This document shows positions 18,158-26,536 of a DNA stretch of 64,000 bases, piece after piece; the stretch's first letter is position 1, and the number at the start of each line of letters is the position of its first letter. The notes under the pieces were generated by a model. The model saw only the letters and a list, made by a program, of their open reading frames with translations. It made no database searches and was not told the origin of the DNA. The position numbers were made by a program, and so were the translations under genes. The DNA comes from Trichormus sp. NMC-1 (GTDB lineage Bacteria; Cyanobacteriota; Cyanobacteriia; Cyanobacteriales; Nostocaceae): the NCBI RefSeq assembly GCF_001858025.1, contig NZ_LZQD01000003.1, forward strand, positions 100,260 through 164,259. The letters run 5' to 3'.

Positions 18158-18796
18158 CTATCTCCTCAGCCCTTGCACCATGAAAAATACAATACCTATA
18201 GATAGCAGTATAATTGCTATCACAATTATAGGCTGTATGAATCCTATTGCCCCACCTTGCTGTTGATTAGTAATATTTTCTACAGATTGTGGTGTCTCTA
18301 CAGCCTTACCTGCCGCCACGGTGATTTGAAACTTTAAATCAAAAGGTCGAAAACTCCCTTCGGTGGCAGGTTTACCAGTCAGTTTGAGTTCATAAGCCCC
18401 TTGTTTGGGAAAAGTAATTTCTGCACCTGGTATGCCTTGATAACGTTCAGCCTGCACAGGTTTCAAGACAGGCTCAAGCAGTGCCGGTTCTCCTGGTGTA
18501 TAAGGTTCGGCATAAATAGCCAACTGACAATTACAGTCTTTGAGCGGTAATACCTTACCACCTTTGCGGGTGAGAGCAAACCAAGCTTGAGTGGGTTCAC
18601 CTGCACGGGGGTTATCATTCGGTTCAATGTGGAGAGTACCACCAACATCGGCTGCAATTTGCACCTTATGGGCAGAAGCAAGAGGAACTGATGTTAATAA
18701 TATAACTAGGAAAAATAGTGATAAGACATAATTTGTCTTTCTCCACCTGGGTGTAGTTGAAACACTGAGTTTACCGCGACTTGTTTGGAGGGACAT
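18158..18796 (-). CDS. exported, membrane-anchored protein of a TauE/FRE two-gene unit
   Basis: This 212-aa protein has an N-terminal export signal ending in PLASA, so the mature form would begin with His-Lys-Val. The extracytoplasmic domain is beta-rich (VGGTLHIEPNDNPRAGEPTQAWFALTRKGG, EITFPKQGAYELKLTG) and resembles FixH/YtkA-like domains in general pattern only. It includes CNC at about residues 123-125. A C-terminal helix (IIVIAIILLSIGIVFFMV) anchors it. Its start overlaps the upstream membrane gene by 26 bp, which points to translational coupling and a shared function, possibly metal handling on the outer face. A binding role is inference. Confidence 0.65.
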   Translation of the reverse strand: MSLQTSRGKLSVSTTPRWRKTNYVLSLFFLVILLTSVPLASAHKVQIAADVGGTLHIEPNDNPRAGEPTQAWFALTRKGGKVLPLKDCNCQLAIYAEPYTPGEPALLEPVLKPVQAERYQGIPGAEITFPKQGAYELKLTGKPATEGSFRPFDLKFQITVAAGKAVETPQSVENITNQQQGGAIGFIQPIIVIAIILLSIGIVFFMVQGLRR

Positions 18797-20000
18797 ACAA
18801 CTTTTCTATACTTAATTTTGACCAAAAACAGCGACAACGGACTAATAACACCCCAAGAGTGATGATTCCCAGTAATACAGTCGCTAATTTATTTTCCCAA
18901 CTCAATTTTAAAGAACCTAGATAATGAGAACCAATCAAAACTGCATGAATGGTACTCAACAGTAAAGCTGGAACGCTTAAAAGATGAATTTGCCGCCAAT
19001 ACTTACCTAAATACTTCTGAATTTGATCAAAACTTGTAAAAGCCGCAGGAGTCATTAACATCAATGCCACAGCACCTGCACTCATACCCCATTGAAATTC
19101 CCAAGGCAAAAACCCGAAAGCGGCAAAATTCCATTGTAGGGAGTGTTCTATCATGTGGGTGGTATGCACCCCAGAGAGAATAAAAGCAGCTACTCCTAAA
19201 GCGCGACGGTAGCGCAGAGGTGATGCCCAGCAGCTACTAATAGGACGAGCAATTAGCGCCAGAATTAGGCAAATCAAGGCGGCGTGTCCGCTGTAGTCTA
19301 CCATTGTGTCACCAGTCCGCAACAGGGTAATTGCGCCAATAATCAGTGTTACCCAACCACCCAAGCGAAACAACTGACTCCGCCGATCTTTACTCATTAA
19401 GGAAGTGGAAACACCTACTCCCAACATCGTTGGTAGAGTTCCCAAACCAAAAGCTAACATGGTAATTGCACCATGCCATAAATTACCAGTTGCGGCGGCT
19501 TTAATTTGAGCAGCGTATAAAAAACCGCAAGGCATTAAACCCCAAGTTATCCCTAGTAGTGCTGGGGTCCACCATCTACTGTGTAAGGAAAGTTTCACCA
19601 TACCTGCACTCAGTCGGTTATGTAAACTACTTTGTAATATCGGGTGTAGTAGGGGAATACGCGGTATTAAGTCTGGTTTTACTTGTCCTAACCCAAACCA
19701 GATCAGCATCATGCCAGTAATTATTGCTATCCAACGGCGGAAATCGCTACCAATACCTGCTAATTGCCCGCTTTCGACTAATACTGAACCTAGTGCGCCA
19801 ATACCAGCGCCAACCAGAGCATAACTCAACATTCGCCCTAAGTTTAGCAGGGTATGAAATTTTAATTGCTGTTGCCAACCCAGAGTTTCCTGTTGATGCG
19901 AAAGGGAAAATGCAACTGCTAGGGGGCCACACATCCCAAAGCAATGTCCAAAACTCCCCAGGAAGCCCAGGATTGTCATCAACAGCAAATCTAACAACAT
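18771..20000 (-). CDS. TauE/SafE-DsbD-like membrane domain fused to a ferric-reductase-like domain
   Basis: This is a 409-aa polytopic protein. Residues 1-225 match the sulfite exporter TauE/SafE-like (DsbD_2) family, with H19, C20 and C24 in GHCFGMCGP and C158 in GLMPCG, the cysteines expected for thiol or metal chemistry. Residues 235-390 look like a ferric-reductase-like transmembrane domain with candidate haem ligands H279 and H282, H339 and H352. The combination suggests electron transfer across the membrane linked to metal (copper or iron) or thiol handling, which is inference. The 3' end overlaps the exported partner gene by 26 bp. The start ATG 20000 is followed directly by a hydrophobic helix. 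Confidence 0.7.
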   Translation of the reverse strand: MLLDLLLMTILGFLGSFGHCFGMCGPLAVAFSLSHQQETLGWQQQLKFHTLLNLGRMLSYALVGAGIGALGSVLVESGQLAGIGSDFRRWIAIITGMMLIWFGLGQVKPDLIPRIPLLHPILQSSLHNRLSAGMVKLSLHSRWWTPALLGITWGLMPCGFLYAAQIKAAATGNLWHGAITMLAFGLGTLPTMLGVGVSTSLMSKDRRSQLFRLGGWVTLIIGAITLLRTGDTMVDYSGHAALICLILALIARPISSCWASPLRYRRALGVAAFILSGVHTTHMIEHSLQWNFAAFGFLPWEFQWGMSAGAVALMLMTPAAFTSFDQIQKYLGKYWRQIHLLSVPALLLSTIHAVLIGSHYLGSLKLSWENKLATVLLGIITLGVLLVRCRCFWSKLSIEKLYVPPNKSR

Positions 20001-20101
20001 AAATAAAGTCCTGAGTTATGAGTTCTGAAGCTTAAGTCAGAACTTTACTAGAGGCGAACTTTACGTTAAATTTGTCATTTTGTCAAAGGACAAGCTGTCA
20101 A

Positions 20102-20200
20102 ACTAGTACAGCAAGGCGCAAATAAGCAGACCATCAACAATTCCTGAAAAGTTTTGAAAAGTTTGTGTAATCTGCTTTTAAAATTCCGCCGTACTGTAGC
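20102..20200. mobile_element. MITE-like element, ACTAGTA/GCAAGGCG family, copy 2
   Basis: This 99-bp element reads ACTAGTACAGCAAGGCG on the left and CCGTACTGTAGC on the right. In reverse complement its middle (AAAAGCAGATT then ACTTTTCA) aligns by eye with the element at 55716-55829. Confidence 0.55.
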
Positions 20201-20248
20201 GTTTGACCGAAAATTTGTTAAAGTGCTTTTAATCAGGACAGAACGAAT

Positions 20249-21058
20249 TTAATAGCTTTTCCCCAGCATTATCTTACCAACTAAAGACCGCCATAATTTA
20301 TCTGGAAGTATGGCGTGTAGGAAGAAATAAGCCTCACCGTAAGGAGAGTAACGGAGTCTTCCTGATTGATCAGTTGCTGCCCGATAAATTGTTTTTGCCA
20401 CCCCTTCTGGTTCTGCTAAATAGTCATTAATCTTCTTTGTGAACTGCTGTAAATGATTGATCATTGGTGCATAGTCAGGATGGGTAGCCCAAATTGTGCC
20501 GCGATTAAAAAAGTTAGTTTTGATGCCACCTGGTTCAATAATTTTTACCTGAATCCCAAAGGGACGTAGTTCATAGCTTAGAGACTCAGAAAGTCCGTCT
20601 ACAGCCCATTTAGTGGCGTGATAAGAGGAAGTAAGCGGAAAAGCGAGACGACCGCCAATTGAAGAAACATTGATGATTGTGCCTTTTCCTTGCCGGCGCA
20701 AAACTGGAATAACATTTTGGATAGTGGATACAAGCCCGAAAAAATTAGTTTGAAACTGATGCTCTAACTGCTCAGGTGTCACACCTTCCAATGGTCCCAT
20801 GAGCGCATATCCAGCATTATTGACCAAAACATCAATCTGCCCAAAATGCTCTAATGTTTCGCGGGTAGCAGAGGCTATGGTTTCCGGTTTGGTGAGATCA
20901 AGATGGGGACAGATCACGTTCTTTTCTTCTGCCCAATTATCAGCCTTATTGAGCGATCTCATCGTTGCTGAAACATTCCAGCCTTTCTGGAGGAAATACT
21001 TGGCTGTTGCTTCACCAATGCCGCTGGAAGCACCTGTAATCAAAACAGTTTTACTCAT
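20249..21058 (-). CDS. short-chain dehydrogenase/reductase
   Basis: This is a classical SDR of 269 aa, with the cofactor motif TGASSGIG (residues 9-15), NNAG (80-83) and the catalytic triad S133, Y146 and K150 in SSYHATK. Cytoplasmic NAD(P)-dependent oxidation or reduction is expected, and the substrate cannot be inferred. The segment VKIIEPGGIKTNF is typical of the SDR family close to retinol/ketosteroid-type enzymes. It is a monocistronic gene with no functional neighbour. Confidence 0.9.
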   Translation of the reverse strand: MSKTVLITGASSGIGEATAKYFLQKGWNVSATMRSLNKADNWAEEKNVICPHLDLTKPETIASATRETLEHFGQIDVLVNNAGYALMGPLEGVTPEQLEHQFQTNFFGLVSTIQNVIPVLRRQGKGTIINVSSIGGRLAFPLTSSYHATKWAVDGLSESLSYELRPFGIQVKIIEPGGIKTNFFNRGTIWATHPDYAPMINHLQQFTKKINDYLAEPEGVAKTIYRAATDQSGRLRYSPYGEAYFFLHAILPDKLWRSLVGKIMLGKSY

Positions 21059-21216
21059 CGTTACCTTTTAGAAAATCAAATTTTGCTATTTCTACAGGTA
21101 TCTTAAACTGTGGAGTATAGTCCGCAGTCAAGTAAGATATTTAAGGTTGCTGTGATGTTGATTGGTGAACTTTTAACCTGTTCCCTGTTCCCTGTTCCCT
21201 GCTATAAGAGTAATTA

Positions 21217-22239
21217 ATGATGAAAAAATGGCTTTGGCTAATGTTAGTGATGTTGGTTGCAATAGCTGTGATGGACATTAGCGGTGCTTTCCAGCAACCT
21301 GAACTTTTACCTATTGTTGAAAATACTCCCTTAGAAAAGCCCCAACTTCAGCCAGAACCGCAGAATAACAATACTAATACTCTATTGGTGTCTGCTGATC
21401 AGCTTTTGGCACATATTCAAAAGTTGAATTTTCAGCGATTTACAACAAAAGAGAGATTTAATACTCGCACTTATATTACAACTAAATTAAGGAAATTCGG
21501 CTGGAAACCCCAAATAGAAAAATTTCCTACAGGTGTAAATATTTTTGCCCAACGACAGGGAACTGACAAAGCTGCTGGTGCAATTCTCATCGCTGCCCAT
21601 TATGATAGCGTTGAATTTTCTCCTGGTGCAGATGATAACGCCACTGGTGTAGCTGTGGTATTAGAAGTTGCCAGACTTTTCGCTGACTATCCCACATCTA
21701 GAACATTGCAGTTAGCTTTTTTTGACAAAGAAGAAGCAGGACTTTTAGGTAGTCAAGCTTTTGTCAAGCAAAAAGCACGTATATCAAATCTACGGGGTGT
21801 AATTGTCATGGATATGCTAGGTTATGCTTGTTACACTGCGGGATGTCAAAAATATCCGACTGGATTACCTGTAACTCCACCTAGCGATAAAGGCGATTTT
21901 TTAGCAGTAGTAGGTGATATGGAACATCTACCTTTATTGAATGCTTTTAGCAACACTAATCAAAATCTACCAGCAGTACTGACATTACCTATACCTTTCA
22001 AAGGTGTGTTGACACCGGATACTTTACGTAGTGATCATGCACCATTTTGGTATCAAGGTGTAGGTGCTGTATTGGTGACAGATACTGCGAATCTGCGTAG
22101 TCCTAATTACCACCAACCGAGTGATTTACCCAAAAATATCGATCGCTCTTTTTTCACAGGTTCGGCGCAAATTATTGTCAACGCTGCTACTACTTTGTTA
22201 GAAACAACGGGTGTTTTGACAACTCCACCAGCGACTTAA
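21217..22239 (+). CDS. M28-family zinc aminopeptidase, membrane-anchored or secreted
   Basis: This is a two-zinc exopeptidase of the M28 family. The N-terminal hydrophobic segment (residues 4-19) acts as a signal or anchor and a Pro/Gln-rich linker follows. Metal and catalytic residues are visible: H128 and D130 in AAHYDS, D139 or D140 in PGADDNATG, E172-E173 in DKEEAGLLGS, D199 in VMDMLGY and H274 in RSDHAPFW. The set is complete, so activity is likely, with peptides outside the cytoplasmic membrane as expected substrates. The end overlaps the convergent gene by 4 bp. Confidence 0.88.
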   Translation: MMKKWLWLMLVMLVAIAVMDISGAFQQPELLPIVENTPLEKPQLQPEPQNNNTNTLLVSADQLLAHIQKLNFQRFTTKERFNTRTYITTKLRKFGWKPQIEKFPTGVNIFAQRQGTDKAAGAILIAAHYDSVEFSPGADDNATGVAVVLEVARLFADYPTSRTLQLAFFDKEEAGLLGSQAFVKQKARISNLRGVIVMDMLGYACYTAGCQKYPTGLPVTPPSDKGDFLAVVGDMEHLPLLNAFSNTNQNLPAVLTLPIPFKGVLTPDTLRSDHAPFWYQGVGAVLVTDTANLRSPNYHQPSDLPKNIDRSFFTGSAQIIVNAATTLLETTGVLTTPPAT

Positions 22240-22676
22240 TTAACCTTGGGTTTAGGAAATGTCAAAGTCCAGTTTTGGGGATTATTCAGCTGAGAATATA
22301 AACCTTGAAAAATCATTTTTATAGCAATGCGACTTCTCATATAGTGCCTAATTAAATGGGTTCCTGGTTTGGCAACAACATCATCATAACTTTGGCTATA
22401 GCCAAAAGGACGAGAACAGTATTGGCGATTACCTGGAACTGTTAACATAAAAAATGGAGTTTCTTTATATTCATCAGGAACCATAAATATCCCATATATA
22501 TTATGTTCACCATGCCAAGGTTTAACAATAACCTGACTGGCTTGGACTTGAAATTTTCTGTTTTTTAATTTCAGCACATCTACGAGACTGCAATTAGAAT
22601 CATTTACAGGCCACCAAATAATAATAATGATGATAGAAAACAGGATAATTAAACCATAAGTCAAAGAGCGGCGCAT
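22236..22676 (-). CDS. small membrane-anchored protein, unknown function
   Basis: This 146-aa protein has one N-terminal helix (LTYGLIILFSIIIIIIWW) and an extracytoplasmic domain with two Cys (residues 29 and 87). No family was recognised. It is convergent with the M28 peptidase and the two stop regions overlap by 4 bp. The reading frame is consistent across its length and ends in a charged tail (FPKPKVN), so it is probably real. Confidence 0.5.
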   Translation of the reverse strand: MRRSLTYGLIILFSIIIIIIWWPVNDSNCSLVDVLKLKNRKFQVQASQVIVKPWHGEHNIYGIFMVPDEYKETPFFMLTVPGNRQYCSRPFGYSQSYDDVVAKPGTHLIRHYMRSRIAIKMIFQGLYSQLNNPQNWTLTFPKPKVN

Positions 22677-22714
22677 ACAGTCAAGATAATTTTGTGGGCA
22701 TGAGATTTAAATTT

Positions 22715-22835
22715 CTATAGGACTCCTATTTGATTTTTGAAATTTTACGTAGGGTGGGCATAGCCCTACTACACTACTTAAAATTTTATGGCTACGCCAC
22801 GCAAGCTATCAAATATTATTTATGATTCCTATATA
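22715..22835. mobile_element. MITE-like element, TATAGGA(C)TCC family, copy 1
   Basis: This 121-bp non-coding element has ends CTATAGGACTCCTATTTGAT and TATGATTCCTATATA. Inside is TATGGCTACGCCACGCAAGC, also present in the related element at 41001-41130. The remainder of the 22677-23011 intergenic region shows only AT-rich promoter-like sequence. Confidence 0.5.
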
Positions 22836-23011
22836 TTATTGTCGTATTTAAATTAGACGACAATTCAGGCAATATTTGTGGCTATTAACATTAATTTTAA
22901 ATAAATTTGGTTAATGAGGTAGGATTATTTATTGTAACTTTTAATTGATAATAATACTAGTCAAACACACTAAAACCAGGTACAATTCCTTAAGTTGAGG
23001 TGCAATTCAAG

Positions 23012-24691
23012 ATGTTAACAGAAAAAAGCTGGGACAATCTCAAGCCAGTTGCAAGAGTTGTTTGCAAGTTGGGCAAAGCCGTTGCCGTAGGCATCACAAT
23101 CACGCAACTATTGGGAGTAAACACTTCTGCACAAGCGGCAGATACGGTTGTAGTGCGGTATGGTGCTTTGGAAGAATCTGTTTCTCTTTCTGATTTAAAA
23201 AAGACTGCGGAAACTGGAGAATTACCTGCTAGTTTAGGGACTTACACCAAAAGATTAACCGAACAACAACGCAGTTTCCTGGTGCGCGGCTTACAAATGA
23301 GAGTACCTGTGAATGTCGTCACTCTCAATCAGTTACTCAATACTCAACTTGGTAACACCATTCTTAATGACATCTCTAAGGCGATAGTCCGCGAGGATAA
23401 AGCTGGAGTTCAAGCAATCAGATCAGGTTTAATTTTAGGTGCTAGTTCGTCCCAAGGTCTATCTGTACTCAATTTTATTGAGGCTTATCCCAGTAAACGC
23501 CTAGAAATTAGTATACCGCAAGCGTTGACAGTAGCGCAGAGTTTAAATATGGCTTTTTGGCGGACTCAGCAGTTGATGCTGGCTATGACTCCCCGAATTG
23601 ACCCCACAAAAGTACAAGTTTCTTACTCTGTTGATCCTACACAACCAGGAAACGCCCAAGTACAAGTCCTCAACTTAAATCTGAATGATCAAAAGCGACA
23701 ACGTAATATTCCCTTAGATGTTTATTGGTCAACTGCTACAAATACTGACAAACCTGTAATTGTCTTTTCTCATGGTTTTGGTACAAATCGTACAGATTTG
23801 CGTTATTTAGCTGAACATCTGGCTTCTCATGGTTATGTAGTCGCAGCTGTAGAACATTCTGGTAGTAATCAGACAAGCAGGGACTTAGCAGTCAAAAATA
23901 AAACTCCGTTGCTTCAACCTCAAGAATTTGTAGATCGACCAAAAGATATTAGCTTTGTTTTAGATGAATTAGAAAAGCTAAATCAAACGGCTGATAACCC
24001 ATTAAAAGGGAAATTAGCAACTAATAAAACTATGGTTGTCGGTTATTCTTTTGGTGGTACTACAGCTTTAGCATTGGCTGGAGGTGAGTTCCAAATTGAC
24101 AGTCTCAAAAAAAGCTGTGATCAGCAATCGGCTAAATTGGCTTTGCTACAAAGTTTTTTGTGTGTAGCTAAAGGATTACCGGAAAATAGCTATCAATTAC
24201 GAGATGACAGAATTAAACAGATAGTAGCTCTTAATCCTGCTACTTCTTTAGTGTTTGGTGAAACGGGTTTAACAAAGGTACAAGTACCAACTTTAATGTT
24301 AACAAGTTCAGCCGATGATGTTACCCCACCTTTAAGCGAACAGATTATCAGTTTTGCGAAAGTTCCATCTCCTAAATGGTTGGTTGGTGCAGTTGGTGGT
24401 ACTCATCTGAGTGTGATGGATGCTAGTCTGATTAAGAATAATCAGGGAAACACTAATTCATCTTTTTCTAATCGGGAAGTAGTGGGTGAAAAATCTGCAG
24501 ATATTCGCAAATATTTGAAAGCTTTAACTTTAGCAATGGCTGCACAGTTAACTCCTGAAGCCAGCAATTATGCAGTTTTCCTGACTCCAGATTATGCTCA
24601 AATTTCTTCAACTTCACTGTTTCCATTTCGGCTAGTGAAGGAACTTCCTCGTGATGTGCTGGGGTTGACGAAAGGATTCGGTGAAAAATAA
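23012..24691 (+). CDS. DUF1400 plus alpha/beta hydrolase, exported
   Basis: This is a cyanobacterial-type fusion. A signal-like segment ends near VNTSAQAAD, followed by DUF1400 (about residues 38-165: VVVRYGALEESVSLSDL ... LGTYTKRLTEQQRSFLVRGL) and an alpha/beta hydrolase domain. The oxyanion motif is FSHGFGTNRTD, the nucleophile S346 lies in VGYSFGGT, and D435/D436 and H465 (GGTHLSV) are the probable acid and base. Esterase, lipase or lactonase activity outside the cytoplasm is likely but the substrate is unknown. The GTG at 23000 could also be used, but ATG 23012 is preferred. Confidence 0.82.
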   Translation: MLTEKSWDNLKPVARVVCKLGKAVAVGITITQLLGVNTSAQAADTVVVRYGALEESVSLSDLKKTAETGELPASLGTYTKRLTEQQRSFLVRGLQMRVPVNVVTLNQLLNTQLGNTILNDISKAIVREDKAGVQAIRSGLILGASSSQGLSVLNFIEAYPSKRLEISIPQALTVAQSLNMAFWRTQQLMLAMTPRIDPTKVQVSYSVDPTQPGNAQVQVLNLNLNDQKRQRNIPLDVYWSTATNTDKPVIVFSHGFGTNRTDLRYLAEHLASHGYVVAAVEHSGSNQTSRDLAVKNKTPLLQPQEFVDRPKDISFVLDELEKLNQTADNPLKGKLATNKTMVVGYSFGGTTALALAGGEFQIDSLKKSCDQQSAKLALLQSFLCVAKGLPENSYQLRDDRIKQIVALNPATSLVFGETGLTKVQVPTLMLTSSADDVTPPLSEQIISFAKVPSPKWLVGAVGGTHLSVMDASLIKNNQGNTNSSFSNREVVGEKSADIRKYLKALTLAMAAQLTPEASNYAVFLTPDYAQISSTSLFPFRLVKELPRDVLGLTKGFGEK

Positions 24692-24694
24692 ATA

Positions 24695-24725
24695 AACAAA
24701 AAAGGCTTGGAAGGGAAACCAAGCC
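24695..24725 (-). terminator. strong Rho-independent terminator on the minus strand
   Basis: On the minus strand, GGCTTGG pairs with CCAAGCC across an 8-nt loop and a run of six T follows directly. It is about 360 bp past the murD stop and 7 bp after the short ORF at 24732-24785, so it probably ends a separate short transcript. It lies just beyond the convergent DUF1400 hydrolase stop. Confidence 0.7.
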
Positions 24726-24731
24726 CAGACT

Positions 24732-24785
24732 TCACTCAGGGTAAAATATACTATCTAATTTACCGTTTTTAAGTAATTCGAGCAT
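24732..24785 (-). other. candidate short ORF or small RNA segment before a terminator
   Basis: A 17-codon ORF (MLELLKNGKLDSIFYPE) begins immediately after a perfect AAGGAGG and ends 7 bp before the terminator hairpin. The Shine-Dalgarno touches the ATG with no spacing, so translation from this ATG is doubtful. The arrangement may instead be the 3' end of a small RNA with an exposed AAGGAGG stretch. The rest of the 24692-25084 intergenic region contains a 10-bp repeat (AAACGCAGAT, about three copies, near 24907-24936). Confidence 0.3.
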
Positions 24786-25084
24786 CCTCCTTAAGGCTGA
24801 ATTCTCAAATTTAGTAAACAGGTTTCTGGTAAAAATTAATTATTGATTCTGATGGCTACTTAGAAATTTTACAAAAGTCTCAGCAATTAATCAGTAATAA
24901 ATTATTAAACGCAGATAAACGCAGATAAACGCAAATACAAGTGATCGAATCTGATTATCAATGAGATTAATTCATCTATACTCAAAATGGTTTAATCCTT
25001 TGATTCTGTAGCACTGCTAAACCTTTACAAATCTAGTGTTTTTGTAATCTTATCGATTCTTGGCTTTGATGATTTGGTTACAAA

Positions 25085-26452
25085 TTAAATAGGAGTTTTC
25101 AGACACAATTGACGGAAATCATCGCCCCGCACTTCAAAATTAGGATATTGGTCAAAACTCGCACAAGCAGGAGATAATAACACTACAGATGCTTGATGTT
25201 GTTTGGCTAATTCTGCTGATTTGGAAACTGCATTTGCCATTGTTTCCACAATCTCGTAGTTATGATATCCTATTTCTTGCAGACGTTGAGCGAATGCAGG
25301 TGCAGCATTACCAATAAGTAAAACAGCAGCGGCTTTAGCTTGAATTTTTGCTAACCAACCTGTATCATCTCCGGGTTTAGCTTCACCACCTGCAATGAGT
25401 ATGGCTGGACTTTTCACAGATGCTAAACCAACTTCAGCCGCATCATAGTTAGTGGCTTTGCTATCATTAATAAAGTCAATTCCTTCCCAGGTACAGATAT
25501 GTTCTAAACGATGGGGAACACCGGGAAATTCTCGAATTGCATGAGATATTGCTTCAATATCAATGTTTGCTAATCTGGCGGCTGCTACTGACATGAGAAG
25601 ATTTTGTTGGTTATGTTCTCCTACCATTCGTAAAGCGGATACTTCCACAATTTGTTTGGGTGCTGATGTGGAGTTTAACTTTTCTATTACCCAACCATCT
25701 TCAAGATAAAAGCCTTTTTCACCAATTAAAAAATCTTTACCTTTGACAGTTGTCCAATAAGCATCTTGCCACTGACTTAAACCTATTTTACTCAAATAGG
25801 CATCATCCCCATTGAATATTTTTAATTGAGAATTATTTAATAGCTTGGCTTTGATATTGTAGTAATTTTCTAAAGTTTTGTGACGCGCAAGATGATCTGG
25901 TGTGAAAGTTGTCCAAATTCCAATGCGGGGAGACAGGGTGACGGAAGACTCGATTTGATAACTGCTAAGTTCACCAATTATCCAATCTGGTTTTTCTACA
26001 GCTAAAGCTACTTCACAAGCAGCATAGCCGATGTTACCACAGGCTGGGGCGTTGAATCCTGCGGCTTGAAAAATGGCAGCAGTTAAGGCTGTGGTGGTGG
26101 TTTTACCGTTTGTACCGGTAATTCCTACCCAAGGAATATTTTGCAAATGTCGCCAAGCCAGTTCCATTTCGCCAATAGTTTCAATTCCTAGCGATCGCGC
26201 TTTGGCTAAAATAGGAATATCCCAAGGTACTCCAGGGCTGACAACTATTAATTGAGGTAAGTGATTAGTATCGAGGTTTGGGGAATGTCCTAAGTTGACG
26301 GTAATTTTTTCAGCGGCTAGTTCTTGTTGTTGTTTGAGAAGGGTTGGGGAGGTGTTCGTATCGCTGATTTCTACCTCCCAGCCTTCCTGTTTCAACAATC
26401 TTGCCGCAGCAACCCCGGACTTTCCCAATCCAATAATGCAAGCTTCTGGCAT
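25085..26452 (-). CDS. murD: UDP-N-acetylmuramoylalanine--D-glutamate ligase
   Basis: This enzyme adds D-glutamate to UDP-MurNAc-L-Ala in peptidoglycan synthesis, using ATP. The Rossmann-like N-terminal domain starts [13 protein letters not shown] at ATG 26452, which is preferred over ATG 26470 (six extra residues). The ATP P-loop GTNGKTTT follows at about residues 113-120. Other Mur-ligase features are [15 protein letters not shown] and, near the C-terminus, NDSKATN and [11 protein letters not shown]. The gene is intact. An internal piece (26029-26309) has an exact second copy at 29741-30021 inside the RTX gene. glyS lies upstream on the same strand. Confidence 0.95.
   Translation of the reverse strand: MPEACIIGLGKSGVAAARLLKQEGWEVEISDTNTSPTLLKQQQELAAEKITVNLGHSPNLDTNHLPQLIVVSPGVPWDIPILAKARSLGIETIGEMELAWRHLQNIPWVGITGTNGKTTTTALTAAIFQAAGFNAPACGNIGYAACEVALAVEKPDWIIGELSSYQIESSVTLSPRIGIWTTFTPDHLARHKTLENYYNIKAKLLNNSQLKIFNGDDAYLSKIGLSQWQDAYWTTVKGKDFLIGEKGFYLEDGWVIEKLNSTSAPKQIVEVSALRMVGEHNQQNLLMSVAAARLANIDIEAISHAIREFPGVPHRLEHICTWEGIDFINDSKATNYDAAEVGLASVKSPAILIAGGEAKPGDDTGWLAKIQAKAAAVLLIGNAAPAFAQRLQEIGYHNYEIVETMANAVSKSAELAKQHQASVVLLSPACASFDQYPNFEVRGDDFRQLCLKTPI
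26029..26309. repeat. 281-bp murD segment duplicated at 29741-30021 (donor copy)
   Basis: This stretch encodes MurD from ITVNLGHSP through the P-loop to PACGNI. By base-by-base reading it is identical over 281 bp and in the same orientation to 29741-30021. As the copy inside an intact gene, it is the presumed source. Confidence 0.93.
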
Positions 26453-26536
26453 AGACTGACTGTGTAGCATCCCTGGTTAAGCTACTTTATTTTAACCCGA
26501 ATTGGTAAAAATTACACCAGTTTTTGTTGCTTTATG

